The position numbers and the translations under genes were made by a program. Positions 1 through 10,850 of a DNA stretch of 12,930 nucleotides are shown in pieces (position 1 is the stretch's first letter; the number at the start of each line of letters is the position of its first letter). The notes under the pieces are model-generated. The model saw nothing but the letters and a program-made list of their open reading frames with translations, was not told the origin of the DNA and made no database searches. The stretch is from Hydrogenimonas sp. (GTDB taxonomy: Bacteria > Campylobacterota > Campylobacteria > Campylobacterales > Hydrogenimonadaceae). Location: contig NZ_JAOZOZ010000032.1 in the NCBI RefSeq assembly GCF_029933015.1, positions 3,020-15,949 of the forward strand, given 5' to 3'.

Positions 1-2095
1 CCGCTTCCCGACTCTCCCTCTGCTGCGCCTGGATCGCGCTGATGGCGACGGTACTGACGATATCCTCGACGCTGCACCCGCGGCTCAGGTCGTTGACCGG
101 CTTGTTGAGGCCCTGAAGCACGGGGCCTATGGCGATGGCACCCGTGGCACGCTGGACCGCTTTGTAGGTGTTGTTGCCGGTATTGAGATCGGGAAAGATG
201 AAGACGGTGGCCCGACCCGCCACTTTGGAGCCGGGCATCTTCTTCTCGCCCACGGCCGGATCGATCGCCGCGTCGTACTGCATCGGCCCTTCGATCAGAA
301 GGTCGGGTCGCAGCGATTGGGCCAGCTTCGTCGCCTCCCGGACCTTTTCGACATCCTCTCCGACACCGCTTTCACCCGTCGAATAGGAGAGCATCGCCAC
401 GATCGGCTCGATCCCGAAAGCCCTGGCGGTCTCGGCCGACTCGATGGCGATCTGTGCCAGCTCTTTCGGATTGGGATCGGGCACGATGGCGCAATCTCCG
501 TAGACGAGAACCCGGGTATCGAGACACATGAAAAAGACGCTCGAGACGATATCGACCCCCGGTTTTGTCTTGATGACCTGCAGGGCCGGCAGCACCGTCT
601 CACGGGTCGTATGGGTCGCACCCGAAACCATCGCGTCCGCCAGACCTTCGTAGACCATCATCGTCGCGAAGTAGGTGACGTTCTGGACCGTATCCAGCGC
701 GTTTTCGAGGGTGACTCCCTTATGTTTTCTCAGTTCGTAGAACTCGCGGGCGAACCTCTCTTTCAGCTCGCTTCTCGTCGGGTCTATCAGCTCGATTCCT
801 TCCAGGTCGACCCCGATCATGCCGGCACGGTTGCGTACCGTCTCTTCGTTGCCCAGAAGCACGATATCGGCGATTTTCCTGCGCTGCGCCGTCTCCGCCG
901 CACGTAGGATGCGGTCGTCCATACTCTCGGGAAGCACGACACGCATTTTCCTTGCAGAAGCTTTCGCGAAGAGCCGATGCAGGAACATCGCCGGGGTGAC
1001 GATGTCGACTTTCGTCTTTTCCAGAGAGCATTCGATGAGTCCGGCATCGACGTGATTGGCGAAGTGGCCCAGCGCCAGGGCGATCTTCCTGCGGTGGCGG
1101 GGTGTGATGCGCGCTTCGCTTCTTTGGGCTTTGAGGATGATTTCGAGTGTCGTAAGCGGCACTTTGATCAGCACGACGCGGAAGGTTTCGTCACTCTCGA
1201 TCATCTTCAGCACGGTCGGCGCGATCTCCATCTCTCCACCGACGACGATCGCGGAAGCGGAGGGAAATCCCGGGATACGGTTGGCAGAGAGAATCGCCAA
1301 AAAAATGTCTGCCCGATCGGCCGGCACCACCACCAGGTCCTTCTCTTCGAAATACTCCAGAAAATGCTCCGGATGCATCGCCGCGATCAGCGGTTTGTTG
1401 ATGATGCGTTCCAGACTGGATTCGTCTTTCATATGGATGATCTCGCCGCCGGTGAGAGTGATGAGATCCAGCACCGTGGGACTGTCGAGCTTCTTTTCGT
1501 AGGGGATGGGAAAGCAGGGAATGTCCGGAAAGGGCTTCATGCGGTCCATCTGGCAGGCGAGCGTATCGGAGACGTGGTTGATGAAGAAGGCGAAGGGTTT
1601 GATCCCCTCCTCTTTGAGCGACTGCTGCCACAGGGCGATATCCTCCTCCACCTCATCGAGATCCTTCCCCTTCGCACTGAGAACGCCGACGACGGGGATG
1701 GAAAAGTTTTTGGCGATCTGCACGTTCAGATCGAAATCGATGATCTCCTTCAGATGCAGATCGGCGTTGCCAAGACAGAGGACGAAATCGTAGTTTTTCT
1801 GAAGATTTTCGAATTTCGTGATCAGTTTTTCATAAAGCTGCGCCTCCTCACCCCTCGCGAGCCAGGATTCGATACTGTCGGTGGTAAATCCCGCCGCCTC
1901 TTCATAGCTCTGTTTCATTTCGAAGATCGAGAGCATCGTTTCGATATCGCCGTCGATCCCTTCGTCCCGGACGATGGGCTTGAAAATCGCGACACGTTTA
2001 AATTCCCGTTTGAGAATATCCATCAGCCCCATCGAGACGAAAAAACTCCCGGCCCTCGGCTCTTTGGATACCACATATAAAGCGTTGACATTCAT
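1..2095 (-). CDS. pta: Phosphate acetyltransferase (C-terminus cut by window edge)
   Basis: Catalyses acetyl-CoA + phosphate = acetyl phosphate + CoA in the cytoplasm, normally paired with acetate kinase. I read 698 codons without interruption from ATG 2095 to the left edge; the E. coli protein is 714 residues, so only a few codons are missing. The N-terminal part (about 1-220) is the BioD-like P-loop domain of long-form Pta, with no lysine in its P-loop position. A DRTGG-type regulatory segment follows (about 225-340). The catalytic PTA_PTB domain begins near residue 375 (LPESMDDRILRAAE) and contains MLSYSTGESG, VEKVREAT, AGRATVFIFPDLNTGN, YKAVQR and KPVNDLSRG, close to E. coli Pta. AGGA (2106-2109) lies 10 nt before the ATG. 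It lies 39 bp after the CYTH-CHAD gene on the same strand, so cotranscription is likely. An ackA gene may follow off the left edge (inference). Identity is certain. Confidence 0.97.
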   Translation of the reverse strand, partial: MNVNALYVVSKEPRAGSFFVSMGLMDILKREFKRVAIFKPIVRDEGIDGDIETMLSIFEMKQSYEEAAGFTTDSIESWLARGEEAQLYEKLITKFENLQKNYDFVLCLGNADLHLKEIIDFDLNVQIAKNFSIPVVGVLSAKGKDLDEVEEDIALWQQSLKEEGIKPFAFFINHVSDTLACQMDRMKPFPDIPCFPIPYEKKLDSPTVLDLITLTGGEIIHMKDESSLERIINKPLIAAMHPEHFLEYFEEKDLVVVPADRADIFLAILSANRIPGFPSASAIVVGGEMEIAPTVLKMIESDETFRVVLIKVPLTTLEIILKAQRSEARITPRHRRKIALALGHFANHVDAGLIECSLEKTKVDIVTPAMFLHRLFAKASARKMRVVLPESMDDRILRAAETAQRRKIADIVLLGNEETVRNRAGMIGVDLEGIELIDPTRSELKERFAREFYELRKHKGVTLENALDTVQNVTYFATMMVYEGLADAMVSGATHTTRETVLPALQVIKTKPGVDIVSSVFFMCLDTRVLVYGDCAIVPDPNPKELAQIAIESAETARAFGIEPIVAMLSYSTGESGVGEDVEKVREATKLAQSLRPDLLIEGPMQYDAAIDPAVGEKKMPGSKVAGRATVFIFPDLNTGNNTYKAVQRATGAIAIGPVLQGLNKPVNDLSRGCSVEDIVSTVAISAIQAQQRESREA

Positions 2096-2134
2096 GATTT
2101 CATTTTCCTGTAGTTTTCACAAATCATAACATAA

Positions 2135-3619
2135 TCAGAATTTGCAGATCATCGTCTCGAAAACCGTCTTCGTTTCTGCAAACTCTTCGAAGGCTTCACG
2201 GAACTCTCTCCTTTTCTGGCGCTCGATCTTCGCCATCGTTTCCCGGAGCGCTTCGATAGCGGCGACGGTCTCTTGGGTGTGAAGCTCCGGAATCCGTGCG
2301 AACTCTCCCAGGTGTTCTCTCTGCACATCCAGATCCTGATGTGCTCCGAGGATGGATTGTATGGTCTTGAGTTTTTTCAGCATTGTCCTGTAGGCTTCCG
2401 GCTGGAGTATGGAAGAGAAAAATTCCATCATATACCGGAGTTTCTTCACGTCGATCCGCAGCATATGATAGCTGTGCGCCGGCGAGTGGGCATCGATGGA
2501 GGATCCTTTTTTCAGCACTTTTCGGTACCGCCGTCGCAACGCTTTCGCGACAGAAACGATGATCGGCGTTCTGGCCTCTTTTCCGAGTCCTTCCCCATCT
2601 TCCGTCGTCGCGAAACGAAAGAGTATACGCATCTCTTCAGCGAAGGATTCACTCCGAAGAAAACTTGCCAGTTCACGCGATTCCTGCTGCAGCTGACGTT
2701 GCAGATACCTCTCCAGCTTCTGGAGCCCATGATGCAACGTCTTGGGAATCAACGATCTGTAACGAGGCATCTCCATCAAATAGACGTCGATATCCCGTTT
2801 TCTGCCCGTTCGGCGCATCAGTGCCGCCAGCCTCTCTTTGTGCATCATGCGCCACGATTCATCGAAAAGGGGAGCCATCTGAGAGAGAAGGGCCCGGAGT
2901 TTGCGCATCGCGACACGAAGCTGGTGGAGCCGTTCCGGGTCTTCGTCACCGGAGAGAATCGCCTCTTTGTTGGCTTCGACGCTTCTAAGAAGCGTGTAGA
3001 AGATCGCTTTGGCGGCATGGGCACCACTCTCATAGGGGGCCAGTTCGATCACGGTAGAAGCCTTCAAAAAGGATTCGCGTGCATCGATCTTTCCAAGAAT
3101 GGTGGAGAGCTCGGTCTGAATGGGAGGAATGTGTCCCAGGCGCGAAAGCGAGCCGTTGGAAAAGGTTCTGTCATCCGTCACTTCCGCCACGAGAATGGCG
3201 GCGAAAGATTCGGGAAGCCGGAAACTGTGCGCCTCCTTTTCACTGGCGAACTCGATCTCCAGTATGTTGAGCCCTTTGAGCACCCCTTTGAAACTGTCGA
3301 GTTCGTAAATATGCCCGCCATATTCAAAAATCCGTCGCACTTTGCGTATCACGCCGCCCCTGTTGTGTTCACGGGCCTTTTCGAAGTCCTCTTTCGAAAT
3401 TCTCTCTTCCGTCTCTTCCCTGACCAGGCCGGCCCCTTTTTTGAGGGTTTTGACATACGCATCCGCCTCTTTTCTGTATCGCTCCACCCGCTCTTCGTCC
3501 GCTACGAGATAGAACTGCTCAATCTTCACGGTACGATACGGGATACCCAGGCGTTTCAGAAAGCGCTTCATCGAGCAGGGGTAGAGAAGAAAACGTCGTT
3601 CGATCTCCATCTTTTTCAT
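2135..3619 (-). CDS. CYTH-CHAD protein, putative inorganic triphosphatase / polyphosphate-binding
   Basis: 494 residues. The N-terminal CYTH (triphosphate tunnel metalloenzyme) domain spans about 1-165. It opens with MEIERRF, an ExExR version of the ExExK metal/triphosphate signature (E5, E7, R9), and continues with the basic and acidic tunnel strands GLVREETEERIS and LEIEFASE. The C-terminal CHAD domain (about 195-490) is an alpha-helical, His/Arg/Lys-rich repeat with the family motifs LHQLRVAMRKLRALL (H232) and YHMLRIDVKKLRYMMEFF (H385). E. coli YgiF has the same two-domain order and hydrolyses inorganic triphosphate; CHAD domains are known to bind polyphosphate. The role here is inferred from those families. 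Initiation could be at M1 (3619) or M4 (3610); M4 places the signature at the extreme N-terminus as in many CYTH proteins, and neither has a clear Shine-Dalgarno site. First gene of a probable unit with pta, divergent from the DUF234-flgS operon. Confidence 0.9.
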   Translation of the reverse strand: MKKMEIERRFLLYPCSMKRFLKRLGIPYRTVKIEQFYLVADEERVERYRKEADAYVKTLKKGAGLVREETEERISKEDFEKAREHNRGGVIRKVRRIFEYGGHIYELDSFKGVLKGLNILEIEFASEKEAHSFRLPESFAAILVAEVTDDRTFSNGSLSRLGHIPPIQTELSTILGKIDARESFLKASTVIELAPYESGAHAAKAIFYTLLRSVEANKEAILSGDEDPERLHQLRVAMRKLRALLSQMAPLFDESWRMMHKERLAALMRRTGRKRDIDVYLMEMPRYRSLIPKTLHHGLQKLERYLQRQLQQESRELASFLRSESFAEEMRILFRFATTEDGEGLGKEARTPIIVSVAKALRRRYRKVLKKGSSIDAHSPAHSYHMLRIDVKKLRYMMEFFSSILQPEAYRTMLKKLKTIQSILGAHQDLDVQREHLGEFARIPELHTQETVAAIEALRETMAKIERQKRREFREAFEEFAETKTVFETMICKF

Positions 3620-3631
3620 AGTTTCGATTCT

Positions 3632-3648
3632 ATCATAGTATGTTATAA
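3632..3648 (-). promoter_or_regulatory. Possible -10 elements for the CYTH-CHAD / pta unit
   Basis: Read on the minus strand, the same AT-rich gap offers TATAAC (3648-3643) and TATGAT (3637-3632) as -10-like hexamers. The first would leave a leader of about 17 nt before ATG 3619; the second would make the transcript almost leaderless, which fits the lack of a Shine-Dalgarno site. Both overlap or abut the plus-strand -10, so the two divergent promoters could exclude each other. Weak evidence. Confidence 0.3.
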
Positions 3649-3649
3649 T
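3641..3649 (+). promoter_or_regulatory. Extended -10 promoter for the DUF234-flgS-EAL operon
   Basis: TG at 3641-3642, one spacer base, then a perfect TATAAT at 3644-3649. This is the extended -10 form that typifies vegetative sigma-factor promoters in Campylobacterota, which often lack a conserved -35. A start site near 3656 would give a leader of about 22 nt, containing the AAGGA ribosome binding site at 3664-3668. It sits in a markedly AT-rich 58-bp gap between divergent genes. The start site is predicted, not measured. Confidence 0.6.
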
Positions 3650-3663
3650 AACAACAAAAAGTT

Positions 3664-3668
3664 AAGGA
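3664..3668 (+). promoter_or_regulatory. Ribosome binding site that fixes an ATA start
   Basis: AAGGA lies 9 nt upstream of the ATA codon at 3678. The reading frame of the downstream gene is closed by TAG at 3669-3671 and has no ATG until 3849. This site is therefore the main evidence that translation begins at 3678. Confidence 0.6.
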
Positions 3669-3677
3669 TAGAGAAAG

Positions 3678-4568
3678 ATAGAAAAGTTCCGATACTTTCA
3701 CCAGCATTTTCCGCACCTCGAAATCGAACAGCTTATCGAGTACTATGCCGTCTTCGGAGGACTCGAAAAATATGTCACCCTCAACTTCAGCGATACCCTT
3801 TATGAATCGATCCGGATCAATATCCTGCAACAGTACGATTTTCTCAAAATGAAAGTGCTCCCGCCTCTGAGCAGAGAGAGTGAGAGCCGGCGCATGCTCA
3901 GGGCCGTCGCCGTCTCGGACGGCAAAACCATCAACGTCCTTCGACGCGCCTCGCTCTCCCGTACCCAGGGGCACGGCACCTACCATGCCCTCCGGCAGGC
4001 GGGCATGCTGCACAAAGAGCGCTCCAGGGAGACTCCGATACCTCTGAAACCGGGTATGAAGAGAAAAAAAGAGGAGCGGGGCTACACGATCCAGTCGAAG
4101 ATAAAGTTCACCCACCCTTTCTACCGTTTCTGGTACACCTTCGTCGAACCCCGCGCGAAAGAGATCGAAGCCGGGGAATTCGACGGTTTTTTCAAAGACC
4201 TCGAAGAGTCCTTCGACAGATACGTCAGTTTCACCTTCGAAGATCTCTCCAACGCCCTGATCAAACACACCTTCGACAGAAAGGATCCCGTTTCGGAAAA
4301 AGGGACCTACTGGGACCGCCACAACGAATTCGACCTGCTGGCCAAAACCGAGAACAACCGCATGATCATCGGCGAGTGCAAATGGAAAGGGCACAAAGTC
4401 TGCAAAAGTCTGGTGAGCAAGCTCAAATCCAAATGCGAACGGTCCGGCCTCAAGCCGGACTACTACGCCCTCTTCTCACGCAGCGGATTCAGCAACGAGC
4501 TCAAAAGTTCCAACGATCCGACGATCCTCTGCTTCGATCTCGACGACTTCGAAAAGCTCATCTCATGA
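3678..4568 (+). CDS. DUF234-family protein with PD-(D/E)XK-like core; apparent ATA start
   Basis: 296 residues if read from ATA 3678; the only early ATG (3849, residue 58) would cut off conserved-looking sequence beginning EKFRYFHQHFPHLE. An N-terminal helical, winged-helix-like part (about 1-125) precedes the DUF234 hallmark FYRFWYTFVEP (148-158) and the segment HNEFDLLAKT...IIGECKWKG. D219 and E233-C-K235 fit the D...ExK core of PD-(D/E)XK nucleases, with E188 in an upstream helix as a possible first acidic residue. Family members usually carry an N-terminal AAA ATPase domain; none is present here. Molecular function is not established, and DNA binding or cleavage is inference. It is the first gene of the operon and overlaps flgS by 4 bp (ATGA). 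Alternatives: the start codon is mutated and the gene poorly expressed, or only the 239-residue form from 3849 is made. Confidence 0.75.
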   Translation: MEKFRYFHQHFPHLEIEQLIEYYAVFGGLEKYVTLNFSDTLYESIRINILQQYDFLKMKVLPPLSRESESRRMLRAVAVSDGKTINVLRRASLSRTQGHGTYHALRQAGMLHKERSRETPIPLKPGMKRKKEERGYTIQSKIKFTHPFYRFWYTFVEPRAKEIEAGEFDGFFKDLEESFDRYVSFTFEDLSNALIKHTFDRKDPVSEKGTYWDRHNEFDLLAKTENNRMIIGECKWKGHKVCKSLVSKLKSKCERSGLKPDYYALFSRSGFSNELKSSNDPTILCFDLDDFEKLIS

Positions 4569-5617
4569 ACGAACTGAAACTCCCCGCTTCGATGAACGAG
4601 GAGGAGAAGCAGACCCTCCTCTCCCAGCTCGAGAGTCTGATCGAACAGACCTACAACGTCGAAAAAGAGTACATCACCCTGACAACCTCCTACAACCATC
4701 TCCAGAATCTCGTCAGACAGATCATCGAAGCGCTCCCCAACGCCCTGTGGGTACTCAACGACGAGGGATCCATCTTTCTGCAAAACAGCGAAGCGGAAGC
4801 GTTGAACGGACTTCTCGAGCGTATCGACCTGGAGACGAAAGAGCAGGAGATCGCCTTCAAAGAGCGCTACTACCTCGTCAAAACGACACGCAACGAATCG
4901 AAAACCATCATCAGCGCCACCGACATCACCGAACAGAAGCGCAAGGAGAGGCTCGCCTCGATGGGTCAGATGGCCGCCCACCTGGCCCACGAGATCCGCA
5001 ATCCCATCGGCTCCATCGCCCTGCTCATCTCTTCACTCTCCAAACGTGTCGTGCCGAAAAACCAGCCGATCGTCGACGAGATCAAACGCTCCCTCTTCAG
5101 AGTCGAACGTATCATCAAAACGACGCTGATGTACTCCAAAGGGGTGCAGCCCCGCTTCGCGAAGATACCGCTGGAGAAGCTCGAAGCCGAATGCCGCGCC
5201 GCCGTGGAGTGCTACAGCTTCACCAAAGAGATCCGGTTTCACTACGATTTTCCGGCCCGATCCATCAGAGGCGACCTGGGTCTGCTCTCCCTGGCATTGC
5301 AAAATCTCGTTTTCAACGCGATCGACGCCATAGAGGAGAGCGAAGAGGATGAAGGCGACATCCGGCTCACGGCCCGATGCACGGATAAGACCGTCAGTTT
5401 TGTCGTACGCGACTCCGGCGTACCCTTCGAACACCCCGAGCGTCTCTTCGAAGCGTTCCATACGACGAAAACCAAAGGCCACGGTCTCGGGCTCGTGCTG
5501 GTTCGGCAGATCGTCGAAGCCCACGGGGGAGAGATATCTATCAAAGCGGATACAAAGCAGATAATCGTCACCCTGCCATCCGAAAAACCCGACTTGCCGA
5601 AAGTCTCCCACTCATGA
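4565..5617 (+). CDS. flgS: Flagellar sensor histidine kinase FlgS
   Basis: 350 residues, soluble, with no membrane segment. An N-terminal coiled coil (about 11-50) leads into a PAS-like domain (about 52-125: IIEALPNALWVLNDEG ... ISATDITEQKR). The HisKA box HLAHEIRNPIGS has phospho-acceptor H142. The ATPase domain has an N box (NLVFNAIDAIEE, N251), G1 (VRDSG, D283) and G2 (KGHGLGL, 304-310). The overall sequence resembles FlgS of Campylobacter and Helicobacter, which phosphorylates the NtrC-like regulator FlgR to turn on sigma-54 genes for rod and hook assembly. FlgR is not in this window. The start at 4565 is chosen because its ATG overlaps the TGA of the DUF234 gene; the frame is open further upstream but that part is antisense or shadow sequence. 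No Shine-Dalgarno site is evident, so translational coupling is likely. The downstream gene overlaps by 4 bp. Confidence 0.92.
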   Translation: MNELKLPASMNEEEKQTLLSQLESLIEQTYNVEKEYITLTTSYNHLQNLVRQIIEALPNALWVLNDEGSIFLQNSEAEALNGLLERIDLETKEQEIAFKERYYLVKTTRNESKTIISATDITEQKRKERLASMGQMAAHLAHEIRNPIGSIALLISSLSKRVVPKNQPIVDEIKRSLFRVERIIKTTLMYSKGVQPRFAKIPLEKLEAECRAAVECYSFTKEIRFHYDFPARSIRGDLGLLSLALQNLVFNAIDAIEESEEDEGDIRLTARCTDKTVSFVVRDSGVPFEHPERLFEAFHTTKTKGHGLGLVLVRQIVEAHGGEISIKADTKQIIVTLPSEKPDLPKVSHS

Positions 5618-7191
5618 AAAAGAGAGGATGGTTCAGATATTTCTTTCTCGTCGCCATGGCGGGACTGTTTCTGTACGACCTCTATATCACCCTGGACATT
5701 TTCAGCCTGCAGGAGAACGGCATCGTCCGGGAGATTCTCTACAGAGTCGAAAACAATCAGACGGCGGATCTCTCCGCTTCGCTTGGCGAACTGTGGCGCC
5801 ATCTGGAGCATCGCAAACAGCAGACGCTGATGGTGACCTACGGATTTTCTCTCCTGATGTTCGCCACTCTTCTGGCTCTTTTTGTCCGACACACCTCCGC
5901 ACTCAAACGTCTGCGCAAAGAGCGAAACGAACTTCTAAAAGAGCGCGAAACCAACGAAAGACTCCAAAGAGAGATCGCAGAACGTCTCTATACGGATCCA
6001 TTGACGGGCATCCCCAACGGCAACGCCCTCAAAAGAGATCTCTCGGAGCGTGAACACGGCATCGAATATCTGATCCATATCGATATCGACGCTTTTCACG
6101 AGATCAACGAACTCTACGGCGACGATACCGGCGACGAACTGCTCAGACAGCTGGCGGCCCTTTTGAAGAACCGTTTCAACAGACCCCATTTCACCATCTA
6201 CCGCCTCAGATCCGACGAATTCGTCATCACATCCACGAAAAACCTCAGCCGCATCGAGCTCGATCACGAGCTCTCACTGCTCATCAGCGCCGTCAACAAC
6301 CACCGCTTCAGAACAGGATCCGACAGTTTCCACATCGCCATCCGCGCCGGCGCATCTCTGGAAAGGGAGAATCTCCTGGCCACCGCGGGGATGGCGCTCA
6401 AAAGCGCCAAGAGATCCTACCGAAGCTACTGCATCTACTCCCACGAACACGATCTGACGGAGATCTACCGCACGAACCTCTCCTGGATCCGGGAGATCAA
6501 AAGAGCCCTGGAAGAGGATCGGATCATCCTGCACTACCAACCCATCGTACGGGTGAGCGACGACAGCATCAACTCCTACGAATGTCTCGTCAGAATCGTG
6601 GACCGCGAGGGCACCATCCACTATCCCGTCGAATTTCTGGAGCTGGCCAAACGTTCGAAGATCTACTTCGACATCACGATGCGGGTCATCGATCAGGCTT
6701 TCGCTTCGTTTTTGAACCATCCCGGCCACTTCTCGATCAATCTCTCCTACGACGACATCGCCAACGGCAACATCGTGGGGTTCATCATCGAAAAGGTGCG
6801 GGCTTTCCCCGAACCCCACCGTATCCATTTCGAGATACTCGAGTGCGACAAAATAGAAAATTACGATATCGTCCGCCGTTTCACCGACAAAGTCCGTCGT
6901 ATGGGCTGCTCCATCTCCCTGGACGATTTCGGTTCGGGCTACTCCAACTTCGAACACATTCTGATGCTCGACATCGACATGCTCAAGATCGACGGATCAC
7001 TGATCAAAAACATCATCCACGACAAAAATTCGAGACTCATCGTCGAAACGATCGTCGATTTCGCCAAACGTCTCGACCTCGATACCTGTTGCGAATTCGT
7101 CAGCGACAAGGAGATCTACGATCTGCTCAAAGGGATGGGTGTTACCTATATGCAGGGGTTCTATCTCTCGAAACCCAAGCCGTATCATTGA
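5614..7191 (+). CDS. Membrane GGDEF-EAL protein, likely c-di-GMP phosphodiesterase
   Basis: 525 residues. Two membrane helices (about 7-28 and 71-92) flank a short periplasmic loop of about 45 residues; a coiled coil (about 94-124) leads into GGDEF (about 126-280) and EAL (about 290-520). The GGDEF domain keeps DPLTG (128-132) and IDIDAFHEINELYG, but its active-site motif is RSDEF (199-203), so cyclase activity is unlikely; it may still bind GTP. The EAL signature reads E323-C-L, retaining the metal-binding glutamate. The other expected residues are present: N376 (INLS), E407/E410, D437-D438 with an intact loop-6 DDFGSG, K458, E494 and Q514. Hydrolysis of c-di-GMP at the inner membrane is therefore the best guess. 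The ATG overlaps the flgS stop (ATGA) and lacks a Shine-Dalgarno site, implying coupling to flgS. No U-rich terminator follows on this strand. Confidence 0.93.
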   Translation: MKKRGWFRYFFLVAMAGLFLYDLYITLDIFSLQENGIVREILYRVENNQTADLSASLGELWRHLEHRKQQTLMVTYGFSLLMFATLLALFVRHTSALKRLRKERNELLKERETNERLQREIAERLYTDPLTGIPNGNALKRDLSEREHGIEYLIHIDIDAFHEINELYGDDTGDELLRQLAALLKNRFNRPHFTIYRLRSDEFVITSTKNLSRIELDHELSLLISAVNNHRFRTGSDSFHIAIRAGASLERENLLATAGMALKSAKRSYRSYCIYSHEHDLTEIYRTNLSWIREIKRALEEDRIILHYQPIVRVSDDSINSYECLVRIVDREGTIHYPVEFLELAKRSKIYFDITMRVIDQAFASFLNHPGHFSINLSYDDIANGNIVGFIIEKVRAFPEPHRIHFEILECDKIENYDIVRRFTDKVRRMGCSISLDDFGSGYSNFEHILMLDIDMLKIDGSLIKNIIHDKNSRLIVETIVDFAKRLDLDTCCEFVSDKEIYDLLKGMGVTYMQGFYLSKPKPYH

Positions 7192-7242
7192 CGAGAGGGT
7201 GAGCGGGGATCGGGAAACGAGAAGGTGTGGTTGGAAACGGGG

Positions 7243-7259
7243 AAAAAAGAGAGCGCGGC

Positions 7260-7271
<12 letters not shown>
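7243..7271 (-). terminator. Intrinsic terminator of dnaE, overlapping its coding end
   Basis: A perfect 8-bp inverted repeat, GAGAGCGC (7249-7256) and GCGCTCTC (7264-7271), encloses a 7-nt loop. On the minus strand it is followed immediately by six T (complement of 7243-7248), which completes a rho-independent terminator for dnaE. The 5' arm of the stem encodes the last dnaE residues, and the TGA stop (7262-7260) lies in the loop. On the plus strand no U tract follows the stem, so it should not stop the converging operon efficiently. Confidence 0.85.
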
Positions 7272-10826
<3,555 letters not shown>

Positions 10827-10844
10827 GGAGGCTCGTTTCCGTAA

Positions 10845-10850
10845 ATAGTA
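10845..10850 (-). promoter_or_regulatory. Possible -10 of dnaE
   Basis: TACTAT on the minus strand (10850-10845), preceded by an A6 tract (complement of 10855-10860), would place the start site near 10838 and leave a leader of only about 12 nt. No convincing -35 is seen, and other AT-rich hexamers in the 151-bp gap are possible. Confidence 0.3.

Noticed and set aside
977..2080. Open frame of 367 codons on the plus strand opposite pta
   Set aside because: Antisense shadow. The minus strand encodes a full Pta with all family motifs in a single uninterrupted frame.
2273..3805. Open frame of 510 codons on the plus strand opposite the CYTH-CHAD gene
   Set aside because: Antisense shadow with no domain; the opposite strand has clear CYTH and CHAD motifs. 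It also runs through the AT-rich promoter gap without codon structure.
3633..4394. Minus-strand open frame of 253 codons opposite the DUF234 gene
   Set aside because: No recognisable motifs, Phe/Glu/Val-rich antisense composition, and no promoter or ribosome binding site; the plus strand carries DUF234 motifs.
4376..4564. Upstream extension of the flgS frame (63 more codons)
   Set aside because: It overlaps the DUF234 gene in another frame. The ATG at 4565 gives the ATGA overlap and the N-terminus expected for FlgS.
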